Positions 41,011 to 51,187 of a DNA stretch of 64,000 nt are shown here, piece after piece. Every line of letters begins with the position of its first letter. Positions within the stretch are counted from its first letter, which is position 1. The notes beneath the pieces were generated by a model. That model saw only the letters and a list, made by a program, of their open reading frames with translations. It had not been told where the DNA came from and ran no database searches. The stretch comes from Malachius bipustulatus (Eukaryota; Arthropoda; Insecta; Coleoptera; Melyridae). The stretch covers positions 1,240,001 to 1,304,000 of the forward strand of contig OU342638.1 of assembly GCA_910589415.1 (NCBI GenBank), in the 5' to 3' direction. Made by a program: the position numbers and the translations under genes.

Positions 41011-42820
41011 CAGACTGAATGGTTTTGAAAAAAAAGAACCCCTTTGACGTTTGAAATGTCGACTTACCTGTCATGAATGACTGTTTAGATTTCCCGCCCT
41101 GAATGTTTGATTTGAATTTAAAGTTCTCCCTCCCTGATTTCAAATAAATGACCACATCACTTACTTACCGTTTGTAAACGTTATTTTTACCTGGGCTCGT
41201 GTTTGTAGTTTTGGCTCGTGATCTGTCTAGTTTTCACTTGGTTTGGACCTTGTTGTTGTGTGTGTAGTAACCTTATTTTGGTTCGTTCGTAGCAAACGCT
41301 ACGAAAATACTTTGAGAGAGTCTTTTGTTGAGAGATAGGAGATTTAATTTAAAAGACAGAGTTTCCCCTTTGAAATGAATTGATTTATTTACTTTTGAAT
41401 TGATTTATTGACTTTTGAAATGATTTGAATATTTAGTCTGTTTACCCAGTGAGATCCCAAAAAGGGTTTTCCTCCTAAGAAAGTTTATAGTCACGAGGAA
41501 AAAAGAAAACCCAGTAAAAACAACCGACCTCGGACTTGCAAAGTGCCAAAAAAATAAAATACAAAAACATACAAGAAAAACACACAACGAAACACATACA
41601 ATGAAACGACGACATGTTAGAATCAAGCATTTGCTTGGGCGTTGAGGGGTGAGAACTAAATCTCTTGTATTATGGTAACCTGTCATTTTAACGTTAGTCT
41701 TTGCGAACCGTTTAGTACCGGTAAAGAAAAGACATAACAAAACACACATAAATTAGACCTTGTTGATGCGGAAACCTAATCGACTTTCTCAACACCCCGG
41801 ACTAATGGAAAAGACGAAACAAAACACACATAAATTAGACCTTGTTGATGCGGAAGCCTAATCGACTTTCTCAACACCTCCGTGGACTAATACCAAATAA
41901 ATAAAATCGATTCCAAAGGACATCCAACGTTAAAATGAGACATAACCTATACAACAGATTGAAGCGTCGTTGTCTAACGCTGCGATTCGTGAGTCAAACA
42001 TACAAAATCATATCGTCGTTTCATTTAGGATTTTACATAAAAATACACCATGACAAAAACATAAAATACAAGAGACACAACACATAACATCGTCACCGTT
42101 TTGGTGCTAAATTGACATTGATAAACAAATCTGTTATATTCAGGAAGACCACATTTTATCTTTCTATTTCAAGGACTCATACCTCCTGAAAAGGAAACAA
42201 GACACACAAAAATGCATAAAAACAAATAAATAGATCAGGCGAGTAAATCAGTAGCAATAAATAAATAGGTCAGGGCAAGTAATCAGTAGCAATAAATAAA
42301 TAGGTCAGGGCAAGTAATCAGTAGCAATAAATAAATAGGTCAGGGCAAGTAATCAGTAGCAATAAATAAATAGGTCAGGGCAAGTAATCAGTAGCATCAA
42401 AACAAATAAATAGTTTAGAGTCCAGGAAATATGAAATACAAAATGAGGCCAAACATATTATATAGCAGAGGCGTTATCGATCCGTAAAAAGACAGTCCTC
42501 GATAACAATTTAGAAAAGAAATCAAATTCATTCGTACTTGTGTCCGCTCGCATTCCAAAACAATAAAATTTCAATTTAAATAAAAGGATTAATGATCAAA
42601 ACCTCAAAATGGCAATCAAGTTTGACGAAAATGACAAAGAAGTTAAAAATTCACCAATAAAATGCAATCAAAGACATAATAAAATTATACAGTGCGATCG
42701 TTTAAATTGTTTCATGAATAAAATGTAAATAAAATTGTTTAGAGCAGAAAAAGTTTAAAATACAAAGAAAATGTGACCATGGTAAAATAAATTGTTAGAG
42801 AAATGTGCTTGATCAAAATA
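41011..42820. other. Non-coding left flank of the 8-kb insertion
   Basis: I see no protein signature. It contains an 82-bp tandem duplication around 41736-41880 (AACAAAACACACATAAATTA and CTAATCGACTTTCTCAACAC) and a 35-bp tandem array at 42225-42400. A TTTGACGTTTGAAATGTC word near 41043 resembles those in the 4.57-kb unit. Confidence 0.45.
42225..42400 (+). repeat. 35-bp tandem array, about 5 copies
   Basis: The unit contains AGTAATCAGTAGCAATAAAT and AAATAGGTCAGGGCA. The inner copies look identical and the outer ones diverge. There are no spacers, so this is a minisatellite. Confidence 0.85.
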
Positions 42821-42821
42821 A

Positions 42822-42826
42822 TAATG

Positions 42827-42869
<43 letters not shown>
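42822..42869 (+). repeat. (TAA)n microsatellite at the 5' end of the Dong-type element
   Basis: About 15 TAA units run directly into the first unique bases GCCCGCAGGGG. AATAAATAATAAAC follows the 3' end near 48010. Confidence 0.85.
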
Positions 42870-42969
42870 GCCCGCAGGGGTATCTCACTGAGATATTTGG
42901 GGAGTGACGACCCCACGGACCCGAGTTACCTGGCAGTAGGTTTAAAATGCAACCTGCCTCGGCAGAGCA

Positions 42970-43932
42970 ATGGAAAGAAGAAATAATAAAACCCATACCG
43001 GCTCGGACGTCGCCCGGGTTAACAAGGTCCGCGTTCGTGAGTTAGGCAGAGGCTCAAGTTCGCAAAATCGGCTACAGTCTCCCTTGGCAACCGGTGGTGA
43101 AAGCAGCGCCGGCCCAAGTGTGGTTACTGCAATGCCCCCACTAGTGGGGAGGTCTGGGCCAGCCCACCAAGCCCAACTCGACCCTGGTGTTTCTACTGGA
43201 CTCCAACCGGAGACCACCAAGGCGGGAAAACAGAGGGTGCGCATGAAGTGGACGAATGAAATGAACAGCTTTATTATGCGCACCTATTACACAGTCACAA
43301 AACTTGAAACAGACAAAACACAATACAGACAAATATTACACCAAGAATTCACAAAACAGTACCCAAACGCACAGGTCACGGAGCAGAGGATTGCTGACCA
43401 GCGAAGAGCAATCGTAGCACGTAACCTCATTCCGCAGACAACACTCGAGAACATGAAACAGCAGGTTGCTCAAGAGTTGCAACAACGGGAAAATACTACA
43501 AATACGCAGATAGAAGAAACCGCAAGTACACCTCATGAAGACAACAGAGATACAACATTAGCATACAGCCTCACGGAAGAAACAATAAATACACAGGAGA
43601 TCATGGACACTGAGCTTGTTGAGGCCCTTGAGAACTCATTGCAAACAGCATTGTTACAATTCACAGGAACGGACCCAACAAAAAGACACAAAATACCCAA
43701 GATACATACATCATCTAAACTCGAAAAAACTCTTCAATACATGAATAAGTATATACTCCCACAACATATACGGGAAGATTCCACACTGACAGATACACAC
43801 ACACTGATATATACTGCAGCAGTAGCGGTAGTTAGGTATCATGGCCTAAAAACAAGACCTCAGGACTCGCAGACACAACATAAACAAAACAAACCGGCCT
43901 GGGAGCGTCGGCTTGAATCGCAGATAGACTAA
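42970..43932 (+). pseudogene. N-terminal region of the Dong-type ORF with Myb-like domain
   Basis: The 320-residue frame starts with a Ser/Gly-rich region, followed by MKWTNEMNSFIMRTYYTVTK and QYPNAQVTEQRIADQRRAIV, a Myb-like or trihelix-like DNA-binding segment found at the start of R4-group proteins. The TAA at 43930 is the only break before the next segment, which continues in the same frame at 43933. Confidence 0.7.
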
Positions 43933-44178
43933 ATTCGACGAAATCTGGGCCGGCTCACACAATATCTACAAAATAATAGATCCAAAACACTGATGAAGCA
44001 TATGCACCACATTTTCAAGACAGTAAAAACTCACACAAAACATGAACATCATAACCAACACATCACTGAATACATGGACACCTTGAAACAGAAACTTGCA
44101 GCCAAAACGCAAAGACTACGTAGATACAGAACATGCACTCAGCGAAAACAACACAACAAACAGTTTACAGAAAACGAA

Positions 44179-44853
44179 AAAATATTCTATAGAAACATGA
44201 ATCAAAATAGTTCACAGAAAAATAACTATGAAACACCCACAAGAGAAGAACTCACACGATACTGGTCGTCCCTTTGGTCCAATCCGGTCCAGCATAGCAA
44301 GGACGCGAGTTGGATCAGAGAGGAGGAAAAACATACACAAAACATCACAGACATGCAATTCAGCGAGATTACACCACGAGACATAAGCGATACAATCAAA
44401 AACATTCATAACTGGAAGGCACCCAGGATAGACAACATCCATAACTTCTGGTACAAGAAGTTCACATGCCTACATCCGAAACTGGCCGCACATTTTACAG
44501 ATATCCTATCTGTAGAACTATCCTAAAATATTCTATAGAAACATGAATCAAAATAGTTCACAGAAAAATAACTATGAAACACCCACAAGAGAAGAACTCA
44601 CACGATACTGGTCGTCCCTTTGGTCCAATCCGGTCCAGCATAGCAAGGACGCGAGTTGGATCAGAGAGGAGGAAAAACATACACAAAACATCACAGACAT
44701 GCAATTCAGCGAGATTACACCACGAGACATAAGCGATACAATCAAAAACATTCATAACTGGAAGGCACCCAGGATAGACAACATCCATAACTTCTGGTAC
44801 AAGAAGTTCACATGCCTACATCCGAAACTGGCCGCACATTTTACAGATATCCT
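44179..44853 (+). repeat. 329-bp tandem duplication with 17-bp filler
   Basis: 44179-44507 and 44525-44853 appear identical. The 17 bases between them are partly like the adjoining sequence. The 346-bp offset is not a multiple of three, so the duplication shifts the frame inside the RT. Confidence 0.9.
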
Positions 44854-46720
44854 CAATAATCCGCAGAACACACCTGCATTCTTTACACAGGGCATCACAT
44901 ATATGATGCCAAAAAACAATAATACAGAAAACCCTACACAATACAGACCAATAACATGTCTCCCAACAATTTACAAAATTCTGACTTCAAACATAACAAA
45001 CAAAATATACTCTCATCTGGAAAACAATAACGCACTCACAGAACAGCAGAAGGGATGCCGCAGAAACCACATGGGATGCAAGGAACAACTCCTTATCGAC
45101 TCAGTGGTTCTGCGTCAGGCACATAGACAACATAGACAATTAAACATGGCATACATAGATTACAAAAAAGCATTTGACAGCACACCACATACTTGGCTGA
45201 TACACATATTAAACATTTACAAAATTCACCCCACGCTCATCGCCTTCCTCGAGAACATTATGACACACTGGAGAACTACACTACGTCTTACGCTCAATAA
45301 AACAACTATAACTACAGAAGAAATACCTATACGTCGAGGCATATTCCAGGGGGACTCATTGAGTCCACTGTGGTTTTGCCTTGCCTTGAATCCACTCTCA
45401 AACATGCTGAATAATTCAAATTATGGATTCAACATAAGAGACAACAAAACAACACACTATACTCTGTCGCATCTGCTATACATGGATGATATAAAACTAT
45501 ACGCATCCACACAAACACAGCTGCAACATCTGCTGAAAATTACACACACATTCTCACAGGACATACATATGGAGTTTGGGTTGGAGAAATGTAAAACTCT
45601 CAACATCGAAAAAGGAACTCTGGTGGCAGGTGAATTCGCTCTTGAAAATGGCGACAAGATTGAATCCATGGAAGAGGGCGAGGTATATAAATATCTTGGT
45701 TTCCAGCAGGCCAAGCTCACAGAACATACACAAATAAAACAAACACTAAGAAAAACGTACATAAACAGACTAAACCAAATATTAAAAACAAAACTGAATG
45801 CCAAAAACACAATAAAAGCAATAAACACATACGCTGTACCGACACTGACATACTCGTTTGGAGTTATACAATGGACACAGACAGACTTAGAAGACCTCCA
45901 GAGGAAAACCCGAACAACACTCACAAGACACAAACAACATCATCCTAAATCAGCCACAGAAAGGCTGACTCTACCTAGAGAGATGGGGGGAAGAGGCCTT
46001 ATTGACATACCCAATCTGCACCACAAACAGATAAATAATCTTCGAGAGTTCTTTCACGCAAAACAAACCACGTCCAAACTACACAAAGCCGTAAATATCG
46101 CAGACAGAAACAACACACCTTTAAACCTACATAACAAAAACTTGGAGCTACACATAACAGATAATAATACAAAACAGCAGTCGTGGACCCAGAAGGAACT
46201 CCATGGGAGACACCCCCATGAGCTGAGCCAGAACCATGTCGACAAACAGGCGTCGAACAAGTGGCTTAGTTGTGGGAACCTTTTTGGGGAGACCGAAGGG
46301 TTCATGATTGCTATACAGGATCAAACAATAAATACTAAAAACTACAGAAAACATATACTCAAGGACACCACAATCACAGACGATACATGCAGAAAATGTC
46401 ATTTATCACAGGAAACAATACAACACATTACAGCTGGATGCAGAATACTTACACAAACCGACTATCTACATAGACACAACCAGGTGGCGAACATTATACA
46501 TCAAAAACTCGCAGCTCAGTACAAACTCATTGACATGTATACACCATATTACAAATACAACCCGCAAACAGTATTAGAAAATAGCACTCACAAATTATAC
46601 TATGACAGAGCCATCATCACAGACAAAACAATTCATCATAACAGACCAGACATCACATTAATAGACAAATGCTCGTATTCACAAAGCATTCCTGTCCTGT
46701 TATATCCCCAAAATAATTAA
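44543..46720 (+). pseudogene. RT, zinc and endonuclease start of the Dong-type element
   Basis: RT blocks are GITYMMPKNNN, YRPITCLPTIYKI, MAYIDYKKAFDS (first D), IFQGDSLSPLWFCLALNPLS and HLLYMDDIKLYA (YMDD). Then come RLTLPREMGGRGLIDIPNLH, the zinc knuckle CRKCHLSQETIQHITAGC and NRPDITLID, the start of the restriction-like endonuclease. After LID the sequence turns into unrelated bases and a stop at 46720. The frame is otherwise open for 725 codons, so the element is only moderately old. Confidence 0.85.
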
Positions 46721-46721
46721 A

Positions 46722-46837
46722 TAAACGGTATGAAGATAGTACAGTTTTTTTGCAATAGAATGAGATGGAGATAATTGATTACGTAATTATTTAGGAAATT
46801 ATCGTTTCTGAATACGGGCAAAAGAAAACAAAAATAC
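46722..46837. other. Short unexplained sequence before the foldback
   Basis: About 115 bp belong neither to the Dong-type frame nor to the foldback arms; perhaps a further small insertion. Confidence 0.35.
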
Positions 46838-46840
46838 ATA

Positions 46841-47583
46841 CAGTGCTTCCCAAAAGTAACGGATAAATTCGATAAAACGGAGAGGGCTGTTTTTTTGAAA
46901 AAATAAAAAAACAGGTCGATTTTGTTTTTGAGTTGTTCAACTTTTGACATAATATTTGGGTATACAGGGTGATGCACGAAAAAGTGGTGACGTCATCGGC
47001 ATTTTTTTTAAATAGCAACCCTTATTTTTTATTCCATTTTTTGATACTACACCCAAATACCAATATGGCAATGTAATCAATTTGTAACCTTAAATAAGGA
47101 AACTTCTGAGAAAACAGCTTGTGAGTCGAAATTGTTCACTTTTTACTGATGTGAAAATCGGAACATTAGCGATAAAAATAAAAAAATATCAAATAAAAAT
47201 TACTGTTTCCATGGTAATTTTATAAGATCTGTCTATTAAATTAGGTCTATCAAGTTGAATCTGTTAAATTAAATTAAATTAAATCTATTAGATCTGTCGA
47301 AATTAAGTTATTTTCTCCGAAATTTCTTTTATAAACGTTACAAAATGATTACATTACCGTATTGGCAATTGGATGAAGTATCAAAAAATTTAATAAAAAA
47401 TAAGGGTTGCCATTTAAAAAAATGCCGATGACGTCACCACTTTTTCGTGCATCACCCTGTATACCCAAATATTATGTCAAAAGTTGAACAACTCAAAAAC
47501 AAAATCGACTTGTTTTTTTATTTTTTCAAAAAAACAGCCCTCTCCGTTTTATCGAATTTATCCGTTACTTTTGGGAAGCACTG
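46841..47583. mobile_element. Foldback, TIR CAGTGCTTCCCAAAAGTAAC, TA target
   Basis: The outer arms (46841-46962 and 47462-47583) are near-perfect inverted repeats flanked by TA, a Tc1/mariner-like pattern. It splits the restriction-like endonuclease of the Dong-type element. A second foldback lies exactly at its centre. Confidence 0.75.
46965..47459. mobile_element. Inner foldback, TIR CAGGGTGATGCACGAAAAAG
   Basis: It is flanked by TA on both sides (46963-46964, 47460-47461). The arms share CACGAAAAAGTGGTGACGTC. It is centred in the outer foldback and has no coding capacity. Confidence 0.75.
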
Positions 47584-47586
47584 TAT

Positions 47587-47919
47587 ATAATAGATATAGC
47601 GATACCCAATACATACAACTTGCAGAAAACGGACACCGAAAAACATACAAAATACATAGATCTAGCACAGGAGGTGCGACGCCTCTGGAGGATGGACAGG
47701 GTAGTCATCGTACCGATAGTCTTGTCCTCTACAGGGGTTGTACCATATACACTACATAAAAGCTTACAGACACTCAAAATGCACAAAAATACGTACATAG
47801 AACTACAGAAAGCCACAATAATAAGTACATGTCACATCGTTAGAAAATTTCTGTACGCAGACATACAAATAGATGAACATCCGACACATTTAACAGAATT
47901 GACACAACACACAAACTAA
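47587..47919 (+). pseudogene. Restriction-like endonuclease, C-terminal part, Dong-type element
   Basis: The frame begins IDIAIPNTYNLQK, the PD-(D/E)xK strand that follows RPDI in R2/R4-group endonucleases, then KYIDLAQEVRRLWRM and VVIVPIVLSSTGVVPYTLHK. The RPDI half is at about 46640, so the foldback and the 115-bp sequence separate the two halves of the active site. Confidence 0.8.
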
Positions 47920-48005
47920 ACACATGTAGCAGAACTTCTATGGCGACCTTGTCTTGGTGATAGCCCGATATGGTTGCTTGCCGCCGGGAGATGAGACCCG
48001 AGATG

Positions 48006-48870
48006 CTACATATATGCAGAAGAAATAAATAATAAACAAAAGGCATGTGCTGGCTCAAGATTTCAATAAATAATTTAAATAATTCAAATAAACAAAGAGA
48101 TTGAATGAAAAACGTGGTGTTAAAGAGAATCATGCTTTCTGTAAAACGTGGTGTTATACAATTGGTGTTTAAACAATTTGAAATTAGACAATGAAATGAA
48201 ATATTGAAACTAGCGTGTCTCCAAGAACATTGAAATATAATTAACGGTTCGAGCACATGTTTAAGTACCTATATGGGGGCCCTGCTTTAAAATCCTTTAA
48301 TTTAAAACGTATCAAAATTTAAATAATAATAATGTGGTCAATGCATCAGGATTAAATAAATTAAATTTTGAAAGCTTGAAAGAAACGTGTCCCTGATCTT
48401 CATACAGAAATTAGTACATGTGGTGCTGGTATTAGAGAGGCCCCCTTTGTGTTATTTTGAACGTGTAAAGGAACAAATTGCAACAAAGTGAAAATACAAC
48501 AAATAATTAAAACAAGATGATCTGATCTCTAGCGATATCATAATGCCTAACAGATATTAATAAAGTATAAATAATCAGTTACTCACTCACATGGTTGTGT
48601 TTTCATTGTTTAAAAATATAATAATAAAGACCAGCTGATCGTACTCTCTGAACTGCACTCTCTCACGGTTGACAAATAAGTGCCCATGACTAGTGACTAC
48701 TGAGTGTGACTGCAATTCTCGCTAACATGTGGTTTAATGACATTGACAGAACTGACGTTTCTAGCTTTGAAAGCTTGACAAATAAAAAATAAAAATTGGG
48801 TGCGTTTCTCAGCTCTAAAGTTTACAATTTGAACCATGCGCAGTTGTTATATGGTTTGGGTCCTTTCAGA
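48006..48870. other. Non-coding right flank of the 8-kb insertion
   Basis: AT-rich with an AACGTGGTGTTA word repeated at about 48112 and 48146. No gene recognised. Confidence 0.4.
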
Positions 48871-49855
48871 ATGGAATTTCAAACATATTGTTACCTCTCC
48901 ATACAATAGCCAGTCCAACGGCATGGCTGAGAGACAGGTACAAAATATTAAGCTTTTATTTAAAAAGGTCGCCGAAGATCATAAAGACATTTATCTTGCT
49001 TTATTACAGTTAAGGAACACTCCAATTTACGAAAATGCCGCTCCATCTGAAATTTTAATATCCAGAAGAACACGTAATCCATTATTACCTATAAATCCTA
49101 AATTACTTCTACCTCATTTAATTAATCGAAAACAATACTCTGATTATCTAAATAAACAACAAAATATTTCTGCAAGAAATTATAATATCAGAAAAGGAGT
49201 CAGAGACTTAAAAATACTGCCAATCAACAAAAATATTTGGGTTCAATTAAGACCAAATGAACAATGGTTACCAGGAAAAATAATTAGTAATTTAGGCAAA
49301 CGTAGATATAAGATTACTGTAAATAATAAAATATACATAAGGAACAGAAAATTTTTAAGAGAGTCCATATTAATTGATAATAATATTAAAAATAATAATT
49401 GTAAAAATGTAAATAAAAAAGTAAGTTGGTCAGATCAAATTGTAGAAAATCAACAGGTAACACTGGAACCTATCAATAATCTTTTACAATTTCGTCAAGA
49501 AGACCAAAATGTTTTAGATAATAATGTAAGTGATGATCAAAGTAACGTAAATAACATTCCATCAACAAGCAAGGAGATAATAAATAATCATCCCAAAGAC
49601 TTATCTAAGGGAAAGAATATCGTTGATTCAAATTCGAACATTCCAACAACAAGTCTGGATAAAGTAATTAATCCTCTTGCAAACTCTAAAAAAGGGAAGA
49701 AAGTCATTAGTTCTAAAATTCCATCAAAAACAGAATCAAGTAAAAAAGTATCTTCCACAAATAAACAAGTGAAGACAATACCACCAAAACAAGCGACATG
49801 TACTAGCACTAATAAAGGGCGGAAAATAAAACCCCCTGATCGCTTAAACTTATAA
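48871..49855 (+). pseudogene. Integrase C-terminal half and tail of Gypsy C
   Basis: The frame resumes with NFKHIVTSPYNSQSNGMAER, the glutamate block of the DDE integrase, then the SEILISRRTRNPLLP region. A long Asn/Lys/Ser-rich tail follows and ends KPPDRLNL at a stop at 49853. The first ATG at 48836 is read from the inserted DNA. The sequence continues the frame that stops at 40790. Confidence 0.8.
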
Positions 49856-50036
49856 TAATTTTTTGTGATGTTGTAATTCTGACACTTAAATGTTAATTTC
49901 TAGAGTTAATTTAGATAAGTTAAATTTAGTTAATTTAAATGTTCCATTAGCTAAAGTAATTTAATTTAGGCGGTGATTATTGAGTATTTAATCAAGATCA
50001 TTTATACAATGTATTTGTTTAAAAAAAAAGGGGAGA

Positions 50037-50199
50037 TGTAGAATATACCTATATGTAAGTAAAATATAGAATCTGACAACCATGTAAGGTTGACCAGGAA
50101 CTACCCCATGTTGTGTCACCCATTCATCATCAACAGTCGTAATACAACACTTATAGCAGTAACTTGTGTTTCTCTTCATCTCACATATTACACGTAACA
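50037..50199 (+). repeat. 3' LTR of Gypsy C
   Basis: It is preceded by AAAAAAAAAGGGGAGA, a good polypurine tract (50021-50036). It lacks 6 bp and 2 bp relative to the 5' copy. Confidence 0.85.
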
Positions 50200-50204
50200 G
50201 TGGC

Positions 50205-50373
50205 ACAACAAAAAGTGAGCTTAGGGGTTTTGGCAGGAACTTTTGAAGGATACAGTGGAAAAAGTTCGGTAGCTGATTATTTTGCAAAATTAGAAGCAAG
50301 GGCAAAACTCGACGATTTAACTGAACAAGATACCTTGAAGATCTTTAAATACAAGTTATCCGGGGAAGCGTAA
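50205..50373 (+). pseudogene. Continuation of gag of element E
   Basis: After the second GTGGC the frame continues as LGVLAGTFEGYSGKSSVADY then LEARAKLDDLTEQ and FKYKLSGEA, the start of a Gypsy-type capsid domain. It is cut at about 50373 by the remnant of a CAGGGTGTCCC-type element. Confidence 0.65.
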
Positions 50374-50466
50374 ACATTCGGACCACCCTTTATGGGATTT
50401 TTTTTGTTCCAAATTACCCCCCCTACCACTGGGTTTCGTTTGATCCATGCCCTCTGGGACACCCTG
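50374..50466. repeat. Right-end remnant of a CAGGGTGTCCC-type foldback
   Basis: Only the right terminus (GGGACACCCTG at 50456-50466, then TA) remains. It lies between the gag remnant and the next non-LTR element. Confidence 0.55.
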
Positions 50467-51187
50467 TATTTATAATGCTATAGAGTCTGGGCTACAGGTC
50501 GACTCTGTTTACACAGATTTTAGTAAAGCCTTCGATAGGGTGGACCTGTCTTTGCTCACTGAGAAACTCTTCCATTACGGCATTTCGGGCAATCTGCTAT
50601 CATGGCTAGAAACCTTCTTACATGGTAGAACCCAGGTGGTGAAAATTGGAAGCTACGTTTCGTACGAAATATCGGTAACGTCGGGTGTACCACAGGGGAG
50701 TCACTGCGGTCCACTATTGTTCTCCTTATTCATAAATGACATAACAGCTGTCTTTAAATACTCTAAATCCCTACTATTTGCAGATGATGTGAAGGTGTTC
50801 GCGATTGTCAATGATCTGTCAGATTCTTTAAAGCTGCAAAGCGACGTGGACAGATTGAATGAATGGTGCATAGCTAATAAACTCTTCTTGAACAGGGATA
50901 AATGTTGCGTGATATCATTCTCCAGGAAAATTTCGCCGTTGTGTTTTCATATTATACGGATGGCCAACTTTTACAACGCGAATACAAGGTTAGAGACCTG
51001 GGAATGATTCTTGATTCTAAATTATGCTTCGAGGCACATATTTCCTCAACTATTGGCCGATGCTACTTACAGGTTGGTAGGTTTTATTAAGCGCCAAACA
51101 AGAGATTTCAAGGACATTTAATTTTCATCTATAAAAATTTTGTACTTCTCTTTGGTCAGATCAATCTTGGAATTCGGCTCTCTTGTT
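50467..51187 (+). pseudogene. Jockey-type RT, first part
   Basis: The frame shows VDSVYTDFSKAFDRVDLSLL (first catalytic D), TSGVPQGSHCGPLLFSLFIN and LLFADDVKVFA (FADD), then WCIANKLFLNRDKC. One shift near 50925 moves into another frame giving YKVRDLGMILDSKL. The 5' portion (endonuclease) is missing. At 51187 the coding sequence is interrupted within the CTTGTT target and resumes at 60332. Confidence 0.8.

Larger units (their letters stand above)
42870..48005 (+). mobile_element. R4/Dong-type non-LTR retrotransposon (RLE class)
   Basis: One long frame with Myb-like, RT, zinc and restriction-like endonuclease domains lies between TAA-rich sequence on both sides. Dong elements are known to sit in TAA repeats, so domain order and target agree. 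The frame is broken by one stop (43930), a 346-bp-offset tandem duplication with 17 bp of filler (44179-44853), and a foldback in the endonuclease. The 3' end is near 48005, after a GC-rich GCCGCCGGGAGATGAGACCC tail. Confidence 0.8.
40791..48870. mobile_element. About 8-kb insertion of unknown type in the integrase of Gypsy C
   Basis: The integrase reading frame stops at 40790 and resumes at 48871. The inserted DNA starts with degenerate TAGTGTAAACTACC repeats and ends near GTCCTTTCAG. I could not match its two ends as direct or inverted repeats. Most of its length (about 42830-48020) is a nested R4/Dong-type element. What remains, about 2 kb on the left and 0.85 kb on the right, has no recognised gene. 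Confidence 0.55.
33746..50199 (+). mobile_element. Ty3/Gypsy LTR retrotransposon 'element C', old, heavily interrupted
   Basis: Short LTRs (33746-33916, 171 bp; 50037-50199, 163 bp) start TGTAGAATATACC and end ACGTAACA. GTGGC at 33741-33745 and 50200-50204 is a 5-bp target duplication. LTRs differ by two indels and a base change or so, so the element is older than A and B. Its own coding region (NC-type gag, protease, RT, RNase H, integrase) is interrupted by elements b and c, a 0.9-kb insertion in RT and an 8-kb insertion in integrase. Confidence 0.88.

Noticed and set aside
42225..42400. Regular 35-bp repeats resembling a CRISPR array
   Set aside because: The repeats are contiguous with no unique spacers and the context is eukaryotic; it is a minisatellite.
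46841..47583. Single long palindrome of one element
   Set aside because: Two different TA-flanked termini (CAGTGCTTCCC and CAGGGTGATG) are visible, so two elements are more likely, although a single compound element cannot be excluded.
40791..48870. LTR or long TIR ends for the 8-kb insertion
   Set aside because: Direct and inverted comparison by eye of the first and last few hundred bases showed no convincing match.
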